A stretch of 64,000 bases of DNA from Desulfuribacillus stibiiarsenatis (GCF_001742305.1 NZ_MJAT01000002.1:62001-126000); one strand, 5' to 3'; positions 1 through 8,457 are shown, counted from the stretch's first letter. Made by a program: numbers and translations. Notes: generated by a model not told the origin, from the sequence alone.

Positions 1-581
1 AATCCTAATAACCATGGCCTAATCACTGTTAAATCAAAACTCAACTTTTTCTTAGAAGAATAGGCAATCCAGATAATCGTAACGAGTGCAATTCCAGAAG
101 CTATGGAAGAGACAAAAAAGATTGGTACGATTAGCTCAGACCAAAGTGGTCTTTCAACGGATGCTAATAATAAGCCATGGTAAAGTCCTACTGCAATAGC
201 AAACGGCACTCCAATTAATTGGATCAGTTTTACTAATTGGTTATTTGTTTGCTGCTGATTGCTATAGAGCATGTAAGCATAACCAAGGGAAATGATTACA
301 AAGGCAGTTTGCAAATATACTCCTATAGAAAGAACCGACTGAGGATTTACACGAAATAGAGTAGTGATAAATTTCTCTGGTCTACCAAGCTCTGTTACAA
401 GAAATAACAGACCTAACATCACGGCTACAGGAGCAACATAAGCACTAATTCGTACCAATTGACCACTATTATCTTTCTTCGTTGAACTTAAATACACGGA
501 TAAAAGAAAAGCCCCTACCCCGACTCCACCGAAAAACAAATCTAATGTAACTCGAATATCCCATGGAAAAATAACAACCAT
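1..581 (-). CDS. NrfD/PsrC-type membrane subunit (partial)
   Basis: The reading frame is open through the left edge, so the C-terminus is missing; about 193 residues are visible. It encodes several hydrophobic segments and the family-typical stretches VTELGRPEKF and YHGLLLASVERPLW. NrfD/PsrC proteins are quinone-reactive membrane anchors that pass electrons between the menaquinone pool and an Fe-S subunit of a molybdenum oxidoreductase. The start at 581 is preferred over the ATG at 590, because AAGGAAGG lies 9 nt upstream of 581 but only about 1 nt from 590. A terminator separates it from tatA, so it is probably the first gene of an operon continuing leftwards, where catalytic and Fe-S partners would be expected. 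Family assignment is firm; the substrate is unknown. Confidence 0.82.
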   Translation of the reverse strand, partial: MVVIFPWDIRVTLDLFFGGVGVGAFLLSVYLSSTKKDNSGQLVRISAYVAPVAVMLGLLFLVTELGRPEKFITTLFRVNPQSVLSIGVYLQTAFVIISLGYAYMLYSNQQQTNNQLVKLIQLIGVPFAIAVGLYHGLLLASVERPLWSELIVPIFFVSSIASGIALVTIIWIAYSSKKKLSFDLTVIRPWLLG

Positions 582-650
582 ACAATCCATCCTTCCTTAT
601 GTAAAAAATGGTGACATTACTATTTTGCGCATTAGATAAAATTTACATAC

Positions 651-684
651 AAAAAAAGCCTTTGCAATAATGCAAAGGCTTTTT
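651..684 (-). terminator. Intrinsic terminator after tatA
   Basis: A perfect 14-bp stem (653-666 with 671-684) around a 4-nt loop, followed on the minus strand by a run of T. It lies just past the tatA stop and separates tatA from the NrfD-type gene. Confidence 0.85.
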
Positions 685-696
685 AATACTATCTAT

Positions 697-888
697 TTAA
701 ACGTTTTTCTCGCTTCTCTTTGGTTCTGTGTCATCATCAAAATTCGTTAAGTCTCTTGTAGCACCCTTAAATTCTTTTATTGTTCTACCTGCAGCTCTTC
801 CAAGCTCAGGCAATTTATTCGGTCCAAATACGATTAAAGCAATAACTCCAATTAAAATCATTCCAGGAACACCGATGCTTGATAACAT
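697..888 (-). CDS. tatA: Twin-arginine translocase subunit TatA/TatE
   Basis: A 63-residue protein with one N-terminal transmembrane helix, the [14 protein letters not shown] hinge and amphipathic helix of TatA, and a short charged tail. TatA oligomers form the export path for folded proteins carrying twin-arginine signals. The start is set by AGGAGGTG a few bases upstream. No tatC is visible nearby. It stands alone with its own terminator, between a sensory operon and an NrfD-type gene. The window holds Tat-dependent enzymes that need such a pore, namely the molybdopterin oxidoreductase at 23.6-26.1 kb and the hydrogenase small subunit at 34.3 kb. Confidence 0.9.
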   Translation of the reverse strand: MLSSIGVPGMILIGVIALIVFGPNKLPELGRAAGRTIKEFKGATRDLTNFDDDTEPKRSEKNV

Positions 889-982
889 GTGAACACCTCC
901 TATATATGCTTGTATACCATTATACCATACCTAATAATAAAAGTCTTTGTTTTGTATTAAATCATAACATCTTACCCTTATA

Positions 983-1633
983 TTATTCTCCGACTTTAAT
1001 AATATCATGCTCAAGAGCGTACTTCACAAGGTCGGAACGCTTTTTCGTATTCATTTTCTCCATGATATTGGATTTGTGGCTTTCCACCGTCTTAATACTT
1101 ACAAATAGCTGATCTGCGATTTCTTGTTGTGTATATCCTAAGGCAATCAGTCGCAATACATCTGCTTCACGCTTCGTTAAGGATACTTCTTGAATGGACG
1201 CCTTTTGTTTCTTATTCATCAATTGGTTTGCAACGTTTTCCTTCAATCCCTTGTATAACACAAATTCTCCTCGAGAAACGGCACGAATGGCATCTAATAA
1301 TTCTTTATCTGCTGCGCTCTTTAAAATGTAACCAGCTCCACCAATTTGCAAGACTTTGCCAATGTATTCTGCTTCATCATGCATCGTAAGGAATAAAATC
1401 TTGATATTACCATACACCGAAATGATTTCCGCTGATAAATCCATACCGTTTTTGTCTGGCAAATTGATATCCATCAAAACCACGTCTGGCTGTAATTTCG
1501 CAACTAATGCAGTCGCTTCGAAAGCAGTCCCCGCCTCACCAATGACTTCCATATCATCTTGTGAATTTAATAACATTGCCAACCCACTACGGAGAACCGT
1601 ATGGTCATCGACAACTAGAATTTTAATCGTCAT
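983..1633 (-). CDS. NarL/FixJ-family response regulator
   Basis: A 216-residue two-domain regulator. The N-terminal receiver has the acidic pair DD near residues 9-10, the phospho-acceptor Asp55 in VVLMDINLPD and Lys105 in YILKSA. The C-terminal LuxR-type helix-turn-helix (about 150-210) contains LTKREADVLRLIALGYTQQE. Its start overlaps the kinase stop by 4 nt (ATGA), so the two are translationally coupled and form a two-component pair. Such regulators commonly control anaerobic respiratory operons. The target is not known; tatA, the NrfD-type gene and the oxyanion reductase cluster are the nearest candidates. Confidence 0.9.
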   Translation of the reverse strand: MTIKILVVDDHTVLRSGLAMLLNSQDDMEVIGEAGTAFEATALVAKLQPDVVLMDINLPDKNGMDLSAEIISVYGNIKILFLTMHDEAEYIGKVLQIGGAGYILKSAADKELLDAIRAVSRGEFVLYKGLKENVANQLMNKKQKASIQEVSLTKREADVLRLIALGYTQQEIADQLFVSIKTVESHKSNIMEKMNTKKRSDLVKYALEHDIIKVGE

Positions 1634-3105
1634 AGTAGAATTTCCTCCTGGTCTTCAAACACGAGCGGTATCGAAACATAAATCGTTGTTCCTATTCCAA
1701 CTTTTGATTCAATTTCAAAATTACCATTGATAAGTTCAGCCCGTTCACGCATCCCATGAAGCCCTAGATGCGTATCATGTGTATCACTTGAATAGTGCTC
1801 GTTGACATCAAATCCTATGCCATCATCTTCGATAATAATTTGAAGCGCATCCTGTTTAAAATTCATGATAATACTCACGTTTTCTGCTTTTGAATATTTA
1901 AATATATTCGTGAGCGCTTCTTGTAAAATGCGGTAAATCGTTATTTCTAATTCTGCTAAGAGGCGTTTTTCAAAAGTATGACCATGGACGATAAAATCAA
2001 TATCTGTATGATTAAATTCCTGATATTCTTGAACTAATCGCTCGATTGCTGGTATTAAACCCATATCATCCAAAACACTAGGACGTAACTGCCTAGAAAT
2101 TCGTTTTACTTCGCCAATGGTACGAGAAATCACTTTCCTCATATTATCGACGTTTTGATCGAAGTTCTCTTGTTTGCCTACTTGTTTAATACACTGCAAT
2201 TGTACCATAAGTGCACTAAGAAGTTGACCGGTTTCATCATGTAGTTCACGACTTACACGCTTTCTTTCCATTTCTTGTGCAGTAATTACTTTTTTTAGTA
2301 AACTTTTTCTTACTTGTTCCTTTTTTTCTATTTCAGCTAATAACTGTTTATTCTCTTTTTCTTTATGCGCAAGGGTTTCCCCCATTTTATTAAATGCCTG
2401 TCCCAAATTCCCGAACTCATCATTACTTGATACTTCAACACGTTGAGTATAGTCTCCCGCAGAAAACTTATGGGTAGCTTCTACTAATCGTAGGATAGGT
2501 TGATATAAGACATTCGCAAGAATGTATGCCGCTAAGATTCCTATGATCGACATTAAAAGTGTCGTTTGAAGAATGGTAGTTGTAATCTTTTGAACAGAAA
2601 ATATCACATTTGATTGGTCTAATCCTATTCTAACAACGCCCACTTTTCCACCTAAAATTGGCATTGCAAAATCGTGAATCTTTCCCTCGCCAGTATTAAT
2701 AAGCCTACGGTTAGGATTGTCTTCAGATGTAAATGTGTTGATATAAATTAAATTAGTCGGTACACCATCCGCGAATGTATGAGCAATTACATCACCATCA
2801 TGGTTGATAACAAAGGCATACCTGACATTTCGATTATTTTTCCTAGTGTCGTTGAGCAGTTGATGGAGTATAAAAACTTGATTTGTAAGAACTAAATCGG
2901 CACTTCGTGCTGACAAGTCCCGCGAAATTGAAACACCTTGCTTATCTAACTCTTCTAGCATTAGATTCTGAACAATATTTCTCATTTCTAGGGTAACCCC
3001 TGCCCCAAGTACAAGGATAAATCCTACTGTGATACCTAAAATCTTTATCTCGAGGTTCACTGCATCTGATACGCGTGTAATCCACTTAAAAATTTTATTT
3101 AACAT
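1630..3105 (-). CDS. NarX/DegS-type sensor histidine kinase
   Basis: A membrane histidine kinase of about 491 residues. It has an N-terminal transmembrane helix (about 20-42), an extracytoplasmic sensor region of roughly 140 residues, a second helix (about 180-202), a HAMP linker, a coiled coil, a HisKA_3 dimerisation domain with the phospho-accepting His in VSRELHDETG (about residue 289) and an HATPase domain with EDDGIGFD. I chose ATG 3105, which overlaps the end of the upstream binding-protein gene; a TTG at 3114 is also possible and neither has a strong ribosome site, suggesting translational coupling. Operon order is binding protein, kinase, regulator. Confidence 0.88.
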   Translation of the reverse strand: MLNKIFKWITRVSDAVNLEIKILGITVGFILVLGAGVTLEMRNIVQNLMLEELDKQGVSISRDLSARSADLVLTNQVFILHQLLNDTRKNNRNVRYAFVINHDGDVIAHTFADGVPTNLIYINTFTSEDNPNRRLINTGEGKIHDFAMPILGGKVGVVRIGLDQSNVIFSVQKITTTILQTTLLMSIIGILAAYILANVLYQPILRLVEATHKFSAGDYTQRVEVSSNDEFGNLGQAFNKMGETLAHKEKENKQLLAEIEKKEQVRKSLLKKVITAQEMERKRVSRELHDETGQLLSALMVQLQCIKQVGKQENFDQNVDNMRKVISRTIGEVKRISRQLRPSVLDDMGLIPAIERLVQEYQEFNHTDIDFIVHGHTFEKRLLAELEITIYRILQEALTNIFKYSKAENVSIIMNFKQDALQIIIEDDGIGFDVNEHYSSDTHDTHLGLHGMRERAELINGNFEIESKVGIGTTIYVSIPLVFEDQEEILL

Positions 3106-4045
3106 TGTAATCAATCTCTGTCTTATTTAATAAGTCTCGAATATAATCGTAAGTCATATCGTCAGCCATAACGAAACGCTCAAATAATAAACTCTGCAAA
3201 GCAATTTTGCCCTTCTCATCGTTGTGCATATTTAACAATAACCTACGCAGCATTTGGAATTCTTCGTCTGATGTGTTAACCCCTACAACAACTGGCGGAT
3301 TCCCAACTTCCGGAGAAGAATGAATGATCTGTAATTGATTCGTAATTTCCGGGTATAAGAACGCATGATAATCGTATACCATATGGTCAATGCATGCAGA
3401 ATCTACTATGCCATCTAGTACTGCCTTTACCGAATTATCGTGGCTGTAGGTGTAGATAATACTGGAAAAATACTTTTCCGGCTTCTCTCCGATGTTCGCC
3501 AATTCGCCAATCATAGCGGCCCTTCCCGAGAACGACATCGGATCAGTAAATGCAAATCTCTTGCCACGCAAGTCCTCTAATGTCTCAATTCCACTATTTT
3601 TTCTTGTAATAACTATCGAACGATATACTGCACTCCCTTGTACTTGAGGGACACTAACAAGCCTAGCGCCAAAAGTTCGTTCGGCTTCGACATAGGATAA
3701 TGTACAGATAAATGCTAAGTCTACTTCGCCTTGTTCAATTAAATCATTAATTTCTCCATACGTTTTTCTCTGAACTAGTTCAACCTTCCGACCGAGCTTT
3801 TCTTCGAAATACTCTGTTAACGGACGGTATCCCTTAACAGTTTCCGTTGGTGAAATAACGGATGAAACAGCTAAACGAAACACCTCTGGGTTCGGTGTTT
3901 TTTTAACTTGCGGCTCCACTTTAGTAAAGTCAACATAAACAGCTTCTGCCTCCGTGAAATCTACACTATTATAAATGGTTGTGCCTAATAACATGAGCAC
4001 AAAAATGCACCAAAGGATAATGATATTCCGAACTTTAAGATTCAC
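3095..4045 (-). CDS. PhnD-like periplasmic oxyanion-binding protein
   Basis: About 316 residues with an N-terminal membrane anchor (IIILWCIFVLMLLGTTIY) followed by a PhnD-type substrate-binding fold, with FRLAVSSVISPTETVKGY and LRGKRFAFTDPMSFSGR typical of phosphonate/phosphite binders. The GTG at 4045 is preferred because AGAAGG lies 7 nt upstream; the longer frame from TTG 4087 has no ribosome site. No ABC permease or ATPase follows. The gene is instead fused by overlap to a kinase and regulator, as in AioX-AioS-AioR, where a PhnD-family protein presents arsenite to the kinase. I infer a ligand-sensing role for an oxyanion; the ligand is unknown. Confidence 0.8.
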   Translation of the reverse strand: MNLKVRNIIILWCIFVLMLLGTTIYNSVDFTEAEAVYVDFTKVEPQVKKTPNPEVFRLAVSSVISPTETVKGYRPLTEYFEEKLGRKVELVQRKTYGEINDLIEQGEVDLAFICTLSYVEAERTFGARLVSVPQVQGSAVYRSIVITRKNSGIETLEDLRGKRFAFTDPMSFSGRAAMIGELANIGEKPEKYFSSIIYTYSHDNSVKAVLDGIVDSACIDHMVYDYHAFLYPEITNQLQIIHSSPEVGNPPVVVGVNTSDEEFQMLRRLLLNMHNDEKGKIALQSLLFERFVMADDMTYDYIRDLLNKTEIDYNVK

Positions 4046-4151
4046 ATTCACACCTTCTTCTATAGGACATGATAGACTGAGTAACAAGTATCATTTTCAA
4101 AACCTTATATAATTATTTTAAACGATTTAATCTCAAAAGAAAACAATATGA

Positions 4152-4193
4152 ACAAAAAAAGAAGACAAATCGTAAAGATCCATCTACCTTCTT
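4152..4193 (-). terminator. Probable terminator of the Spx-like gene
   Basis: AAGAAG (4159-4164) pairs with CTTCTT (4188-4193) and a T-rich stretch follows on the minus strand. The stem is short and the loop long, so this is tentative. Confidence 0.4.
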
Positions 4194-4290
4194 GTAATAT
4201 TAAATGCAATTTTAAATACCTTACATATCAATAGTTTCAATTGTTTCTTGTATGTATATGATTTAGCTATGTAAAAATCACTAATTCCAA

Positions 4291-4671
4291 TTACACGATT
4301 TTCTTGGATTTAAATCGCTTCGCTATTAGTGACAGCATGTCTAAGTTAAAGCCAACAGCTACTTGTTGCCCATCCGTCACAATTGGTCTTCTTAATAGCT
4401 TCGGTTCTTCTGATAACAACTTTAATAGTTCGCTAAACTTCATATCGAGATGATTGATTCCTAGTTGACGGTAGCGATTGCTGCGTACAGATACTAGGCT
4501 GTCAATCCCTTCTTCAGAAATTATACTCATGTGTTTTAGTTCCTCTGGTGTAGGTGGTTTCTTAAAAATATGACGTTCTTCGAATGGAATACCATTTTCT
4601 AAGAACCAAGATTTTACACGACGACAAGATGTACAGCTTGGGTACGTATAGAATATAACTTTGTTTTTCAT
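4291..4671 (-). CDS. Spx/MgsR-like ArsC-family regulator
   Basis: A 126-residue ArsC-fold protein with the redox motif CTSC at residues 13-16, followed by the family-typical region ending FKKPPTPEEL and a C-terminal RRPIVTDG segment. Spx and MgsR bind the RNA polymerase alpha subunit and alter transcription under thiol or general stress; related proteins (YusI/ArsC-like) may have other roles. The start is placed at 4671 because GGAGGG lies 8 nt upstream; the longer frame to 4707 would ignore this site. Length matches MgsR. It is a single-gene unit with a consensus sigma-A promoter and a palindrome over the -35 box. A role as arsenate reductase seems less likely but is not excluded. Confidence 0.75.
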   Translation of the reverse strand: MKNKVIFYTYPSCTSCRRVKSWFLENGIPFEERHIFKKPPTPEELKHMSIISEEGIDSLVSVRSNRYRQLGINHLDMKFSELLKLLSEEPKLLRRPIVTDGQQVAVGFNLDMLSLIAKRFKSKKIV

Positions 4672-4751
4672 TTGAGACACCCTCCAGAGGATTTTTTTCC
4701 AAAACATAGAATTATTCCTGTTGCTATTTTCCTGATTATTTGGATATCTTT

Positions 4752-4780
4752 ATTATATTTTAGTAATAACACTATGTCAA
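4752..4780 (-). promoter_or_regulatory. Consensus sigma-A promoter of the Spx-like gene
   Basis: On the minus strand TTGACA (4780-4775) is followed after exactly 17 bp by TATAAT (4757-4752). Both hexamers match the consensus perfectly. The start codon is about 80 nt downstream. Confidence 0.85.
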
Positions 4781-4787
4781 TAGTGTT
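4768..4787. promoter_or_regulatory. Palindromic operator candidate over the -35 box
   Basis: AACACTAT (4768-4775) and ATAGTGTT (4780-4787) are perfect inverted repeats separated by GTCA. The right arm and spacer overlap the -35 hexamer of the Spx-like gene, a position where a bound protein would block or modulate initiation. The factor is unknown. Confidence 0.6.
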
Positions 4788-4810
4788 TATGTTAAAAAAC
4801 GTTAAAAAGT

Positions 4811-4839
4811 TTGCATTTTTTTGTAAAGTTGTTTATTAT
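4811..4839 (+). promoter_or_regulatory. Possible sigma-A promoter for the ArsR-like regulator
   Basis: TTGCAT (4811-4816), a 17-bp spacer and TATTAT (4834-4839) on the plus strand. It would leave a leader of about 190 nt before the start at 5037. That leader carries two copies of GGATTATTGT (4972-4981 and 4995-5004). Confidence 0.35.
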
Positions 4840-5036
4840 TTTCTTTGGTAATACATTTGTACTAAATCAAATGGTCTGTGCGATACAAATTTAACGCATA
4901 GGAGGATAGGACAGAAGATATATAGAAGAAAAGAAAATTTATAGAAGCTATATAGTGATGTGTTTATTAGAGGATTATTGTTAATTAATATTATGGATTA
5001 TTGTAAATAATCATGATAATGAGAGGTGTATCATGA

Positions 5037-5798
5037 ATGAAAGAAAATATGTATAAAATTGCAACGGTTTTAGCAGACCGCACTCGTTACTCGATTTATG
5101 ACTTTGTTTGCTCTACCCATGACGGTATATCCGTCCAAGACGTCGCTCAAGAATTTTCAATTCATGCGAATGTGGCGAGATTACATTTAGGCAAGCTAGA
5201 AGATTCCGGACTCATTCAATCTCTTTTTGACAAAAAAGAAAAAAAGGGCGGACGCCCTAATAAACTGTATCGTATTAGTAATGAAACTATATCGTTTCAT
5301 TTTCCATACCGCGATTTTTCGTTATTAACTACCCTTGCAATGAAGACTTTATCAAGTCTTGGGCCGTACGCCTGGAAGGCGTTTATTGCGCAAAATTATC
5401 AACATGGCAGAGATCATGGTCTACATGCACGGAATCGCCAAAACATAACGGTTGATTCATCAACAGACCAGATTATTGCTGGCATTAAAATTACGTTAAG
5501 TGAACTTGGGCTCAACCCAGTGATTGAGCTAAATGAAGAAGGATACATTATTTTTAACATCCGTAATTGCACCTTTAAAGATTCTATAGATATCTTTCCA
5601 GAAATATTATGCAAGGCCCATCAAAAATTGCTTCAAGGGCTGTTCGAATCGTATTTTGAGCATTTACGATTTGAACCAGTGAAAACCTTGCAGGACTTTA
5701 ATAACTGTAGCTTCTGCCATTATCGCATTCAATTAGTACCATCTGACTCAGACACGAACATTCCCAATGATGACCCAGAAGCGGACTATCACATTTAA
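5037..5798 (+). CDS. ArsR/SufR-like winged-helix regulator
   Basis: A 253-residue protein with an N-terminal winged helix-turn-helix (about 5-75: VQDVAQEFSIHANVARLHLGKL, shown here only by its character, then GGRPNKLYR) and a longer C-terminal domain carrying Cys-rich ends, including NCSFCHY near residue 225. This layout resembles COG2345 regulators such as SufR, in which C-terminal cysteines hold an Fe-S cluster; metal or cluster sensing is inferred, not shown. The start is set by GAGAGGTG 8 nt upstream. It is divergent from the Spx-like gene and ends flush against the convergent cation efflux gene. Confidence 0.7.
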   Translation: MKENMYKIATVLADRTRYSIYDFVCSTHDGISVQDVAQEFSIHANVARLHLGKLEDSGLIQSLFDKKEKKGGRPNKLYRISNETISFHFPYRDFSLLTTLAMKTLSSLGPYAWKAFIAQNYQHGRDHGLHARNRQNITVDSSTDQIIAGIKITLSELGLNPVIELNEEGYIIFNIRNCTFKDSIDIFPEILCKAHQKLLQGLFESYFEHLRFEPVKTLQDFNNCSFCHYRIQLVPSDSDTNIPNDDPEADYHI

Positions 5799-6710
5799 TC
5801 AAGTCGGTTTCGATGTATGCTCACAAGGGTTGACATGGATTAATACATCTTCTACATCCTTCATTTCAGTAAGGATCTGATGTTTGGCTTTCCCAGCAAT
5901 TTGGTGACCAACTTCAACTGTCAGATCCTTATTGACACATATTTTCATATCAATAAAGATCCGCGGGCCATTAAATCTCCCTTTCACATCCTGTACCGTA
6001 TATACTCCTTCCACAGTTAACGCAACTTCTTTGATCTTGTCTAAGATCTCCGACGATGGCGCTTCATCCATAAGCTCCTTAGTAGCAGTCCAATATATTT
6101 CAATAGCAGCATAACCAATCATGATTGCTACAATGATACCGGCAACAGGGTCCAATATTGGATAGCCAAGCAATGCCCCACCTATCCCTATAAGTGCAGC
6201 CACCGACGATAACGCGTCCGTACGATGATGCCATGCATCAGCTTTTATGGCAGAACTTCCAATCTTGTTCGCAACATTCATCGTATAACGATACATCGCT
6301 TCTTTAGAAATAATGGATATACCAGCTGCCCAAAGGGCTGCTTTTTGTGGTATCTCAATAACTGGCTGAATTAAAGTAGTATAGGCTGCATATGCAACTC
6401 CCAACCCTGTAAGAAATAACAGGAACGCAATTAACTTTGCTACCACAGATTCTGCTTTTCCATGACCATAATGGTGATTTGCATCTGCAGGTTTTTGTGC
6501 TAACTTAAGACCCCATAAGACTATGACAGAACCTAATACATCAGATAATGAATGGAATGCATCGGCAACCATTGCCATACTACCAGATATAAATCCTATA
6601 ATTGCCTTAAAAATCGTCAATATTACGTTCCCTATAATTCCTATATACGTCGCTTTTTTACCTAACCTATAGCGTTCTTCCTTTTCCAAATCCTCACCCA
6701 CATTTCCCAT
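5799..6710 (-). CDS. Cation diffusion facilitator transporter
   Basis: A 303-residue CDF protein with about six transmembrane helices and a cytoplasmic C-terminal domain. The transport-site residues read His53/Asp57 (HSLSD) in helix 2 and His161/Asp165 (HHRTD) in helix 5. An HD/HD set is usual for zinc-type CDFs, whereas FieF/YiiP has DD/HD. The protein would export a divalent metal, probably zinc, in exchange for protons. Its stop codon directly abuts the stop of the convergent ArsR-like regulator at 5798. The start has only a weak ribosome site (TTAGG). Confidence 0.88.
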   Translation of the reverse strand: MGNVGEDLEKEERYRLGKKATYIGIIGNVILTIFKAIIGFISGSMAMVADAFHSLSDVLGSVIVLWGLKLAQKPADANHHYGHGKAESVVAKLIAFLLFLTGLGVAYAAYTTLIQPVIEIPQKAALWAAGISIISKEAMYRYTMNVANKIGSSAIKADAWHHRTDALSSVAALIGIGGALLGYPILDPVAGIIVAIMIGYAAIEIYWTATKELMDEAPSSEILDKIKEVALTVEGVYTVQDVKGRFNGPRIFIDMKICVNKDLTVEVGHQIAGKAKHQILTEMKDVEDVLIHVNPCEHTSKPT

Positions 6711-6809
6711 TTATTAAAACCTAATAATTTTCATAATAACTTATAGAAAGACTAACACTATAATTGCAGGCATATCTATATTCAATCTTACATTGAAGGA
6801 GGTAATCGA

Positions 6810-6905
6810 ATGTTACCTAAACCTCGAATTGGGTGGGCACCTTGGGCGATTTGGCATGCAATTGTAATTCCTGCGCTATTCTATCTTGGATATGCATATT
6901 TGTAA
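6810..6905 (+). CDS. 31-residue membrane micro-protein, copy 1
   Basis: A tiny gene with an excellent ribosome site (GAAGGAGGTAAT) and its own terminator, encoding 31 residues that begin MLPKPRIGWAPWAIWH and continue as one hydrophobic helix. It shares the pattern P-x-IGW-x2-W-x3-H-x-I-x-IP with the 43-residue protein at 8715-8846, so the two are likely paralogues. The function is unknown to me. The quality of the ribosome site, the terminator and the second copy argue that it is a real gene. Confidence 0.75.
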   Translation: MLPKPRIGWAPWAIWHAIVIPALFYLGYAYL

Positions 6906-6928
6906 GTATTATAAAAATATTTACTTAT

Positions 6929-6963
6929 TACGACAGTGGTTTCTCGCTGTCGTATTTAATTTT
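6929..6963 (+). terminator. Terminator of the 31-residue gene
   Basis: TACGACAG (6929-6936) pairs with CTGTCGTA (6947-6954), followed by TTTAATTTTT. Confidence 0.7.
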
Positions 6964-6995
6964 TCTCATCCGAACTCCTCTTTGAGTGTTTTCTT

Positions 6996-8072
6996 TTATT
7001 TTCTCTGAATTAAAACCTTAAAAGTATCTCCCATTCCACCAGGCATAATTAGCTGCTTTATTGCATTATTCCTTTTGAAAATTGGATCAAATGGATTGCT
7101 TGAAAGATTTTGGCTCAGTTTATCCAAAATGCCATTTTGCATTAAAAACTCATGCTGTGTCTGATACGAAACTGTTTGTAACCCCTCCACCTCACCCCAC
7201 TGTATAAGCTGTGAGAAATTGACATGGCTTGTGATATCTTGCAAACCGATACGTACTAAGGTATTATCGGATACTTGATGCTTATTGTAGCATTGAAGAG
7301 TTCCCGTCATTCGTGCGGGAGCATAAATTTCATCTGCTGTATATCCATAGTCAATCGTTATTATATCTCCACCATTTAGATATTTCGCCGATTGTTGTAT
7401 CCATTGCTTTGCTTGCAGATTCACTTCTGCTTCTTGATGATTGATTAGGATAACTTTTTGTTCATTAAAAAATTCACATAATTCAATACTTGCTGCTTTT
7501 AACTGAAATTCAAACTCCCGATTCAGAGGATTATAAGTAACAAACTTTTCATGCAATTGATTATCTATCATTTGTACTATATGCACAGGAAATGCATCGA
7601 ATAACTCATTCGAAAGAATGCAACCAACAACATTATCAATCTCTTCTAGACTATTCACCCATTTTACTGGATAACCCTGCAATAACTGCTGTTGCATGTG
7701 TCGAAAGCTTTCGCTTGCATCAATGATATAGTACTGCAGACTTGCGTATAGCTCTTGTTCGTTAGAAAGCACACCCAATATTGCGTGTGCTAGTTGTCCC
7801 TTGCCTGCACCGAACTCGACAATCTTGAAGTTTTTCGGGCATTCTAAACGTTCCCAAAGTTTCTTAATATAACTTGCTATTACCTCTCCAAAGATCGGAG
7901 ATACATTCGCCGATGTATAAAAATCACCTTGTTTGCCAGTTCTTTCACGATCTGCTTGGTAATATCCAAGTTTCGGGTAATATAAACACATATCCATGAA
8001 GTCTTTAAAAGAAATTGGACCCTCTTGATTGATGCGATTTTTGATAATATGAATTAACTGCTCGTTTCCCAT
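6996..8072 (-). CDS. MidA/NDUFAF7-family methyltransferase
   Basis: A 358-residue class I SAM-dependent methyltransferase of COG1565. The N-terminal MCLYYPKLGYY region and GDFYTSANVSPIFGE are hallmarks of the MidA/NDUFAF7 family, and IVEFGAGKGQLA is the SAM-binding glycine motif. In mitochondria the relative methylates an arginine of complex I; the bacterial substrate is not established. GGCGGTG lies 9 nt before the ATG. It is a single gene, with the terminator of the upstream minus-strand gene directly before it. Confidence 0.85.
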   Translation of the reverse strand: MGNEQLIHIIKNRINQEGPISFKDFMDMCLYYPKLGYYQADRERTGKQGDFYTSANVSPIFGEVIASYIKKLWERLECPKNFKIVEFGAGKGQLAHAILGVLSNEQELYASLQYYIIDASESFRHMQQQLLQGYPVKWVNSLEEIDNVVGCILSNELFDAFPVHIVQMIDNQLHEKFVTYNPLNREFEFQLKAASIELCEFFNEQKVILINHQEAEVNLQAKQWIQQSAKYLNGGDIITIDYGYTADEIYAPARMTGTLQCYNKHQVSDNTLVRIGLQDITSHVNFSQLIQWGEVEGLQTVSYQTQHEFLMQNGILDKLSQNLSSNPFDPIFKRNNAIKQLIMPGGMGDTFKVLIQRK

Positions 8073-8127
8073 TACTTACAACACCGCCTGTGATTAAACT
8101 AACGCAGAAAATATTTGATTTGGAATT

Positions 8128-8163
8128 AAAATGGTAAACTATACCGTTATAGTTTACCATTTT
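8128..8163 (-). terminator. Strong hairpin terminator
   Basis: A perfect 16-bp inverted repeat (8128-8143 and 8148-8163) with loop CCGT, flanked by T-rich sequence. It follows the small helix-turn-helix gene that ends at 8197. Confidence 0.8.
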
Positions 8164-8196
8164 ATTATAATTGGCGGTGTGCGTAAAAGCAATTCG

Positions 8197-8457
8197 CTAG
8201 TCCCAGCCGACCATACTGTCAATGCCATATTTCTCAAAGTGATTCCTTAAATGAAATATCGTCTTCTCTGGAACGTGGAACAAGTTTGCCATTTCCTCAT
8301 CACTCATATTGAGTTTTAAACACTCGATAAATTCATCGAAATTAACTTTCACTTCCTCAGTTTTTGCTTGTAAACTTTCTTGCCAGCCCCAAGGTGCTCC
8401 TCTAGTTCCATAATCTTCTTGGCTTAAGTGGCGTTGCGATTCCTCACTATTCGTCAT
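8197..8457 (-). CDS. Small helix-turn-helix protein
   Basis: An 86-residue soluble protein. The C-terminal half (about 45-80) looks like a helix-turn-helix, with MSDEEMANLFHVPEKT then IFHLRNHFEKYG; the N-terminal half is charged and contains GAPWGWQ. The start at 8457 is fixed by AAGGAGGG 5 nt upstream; the longer frame to 8673 runs antisense through the divergent 55-residue gene. Similar short DNA-binding-like proteins are common in spore formers, but I cannot name a target. The 109-bp gap to the divergent gene at 8567 must hold both promoters. Confidence 0.65.
   Translation of the reverse strand: MTNSEESQRHLSQEDYGTRGAPWGWQESLQAKTEEVKVNFDEFIECLKLNMSDEEMANLFHVPEKTIFHLRNHFEKYGIDSMVGWD

Noticed and set aside
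879-1112. 77-codon plus-strand frame
   Set aside because: Antisense shadow of the response regulator end and the tatA upstream region, without a ribosome site.
4291-4671. Arsenate reductase ArsC
   Set aside because: The fold is shared, but length, CxxC motif and the PPTPEEL region fit Spx/MgsR-type regulators better.
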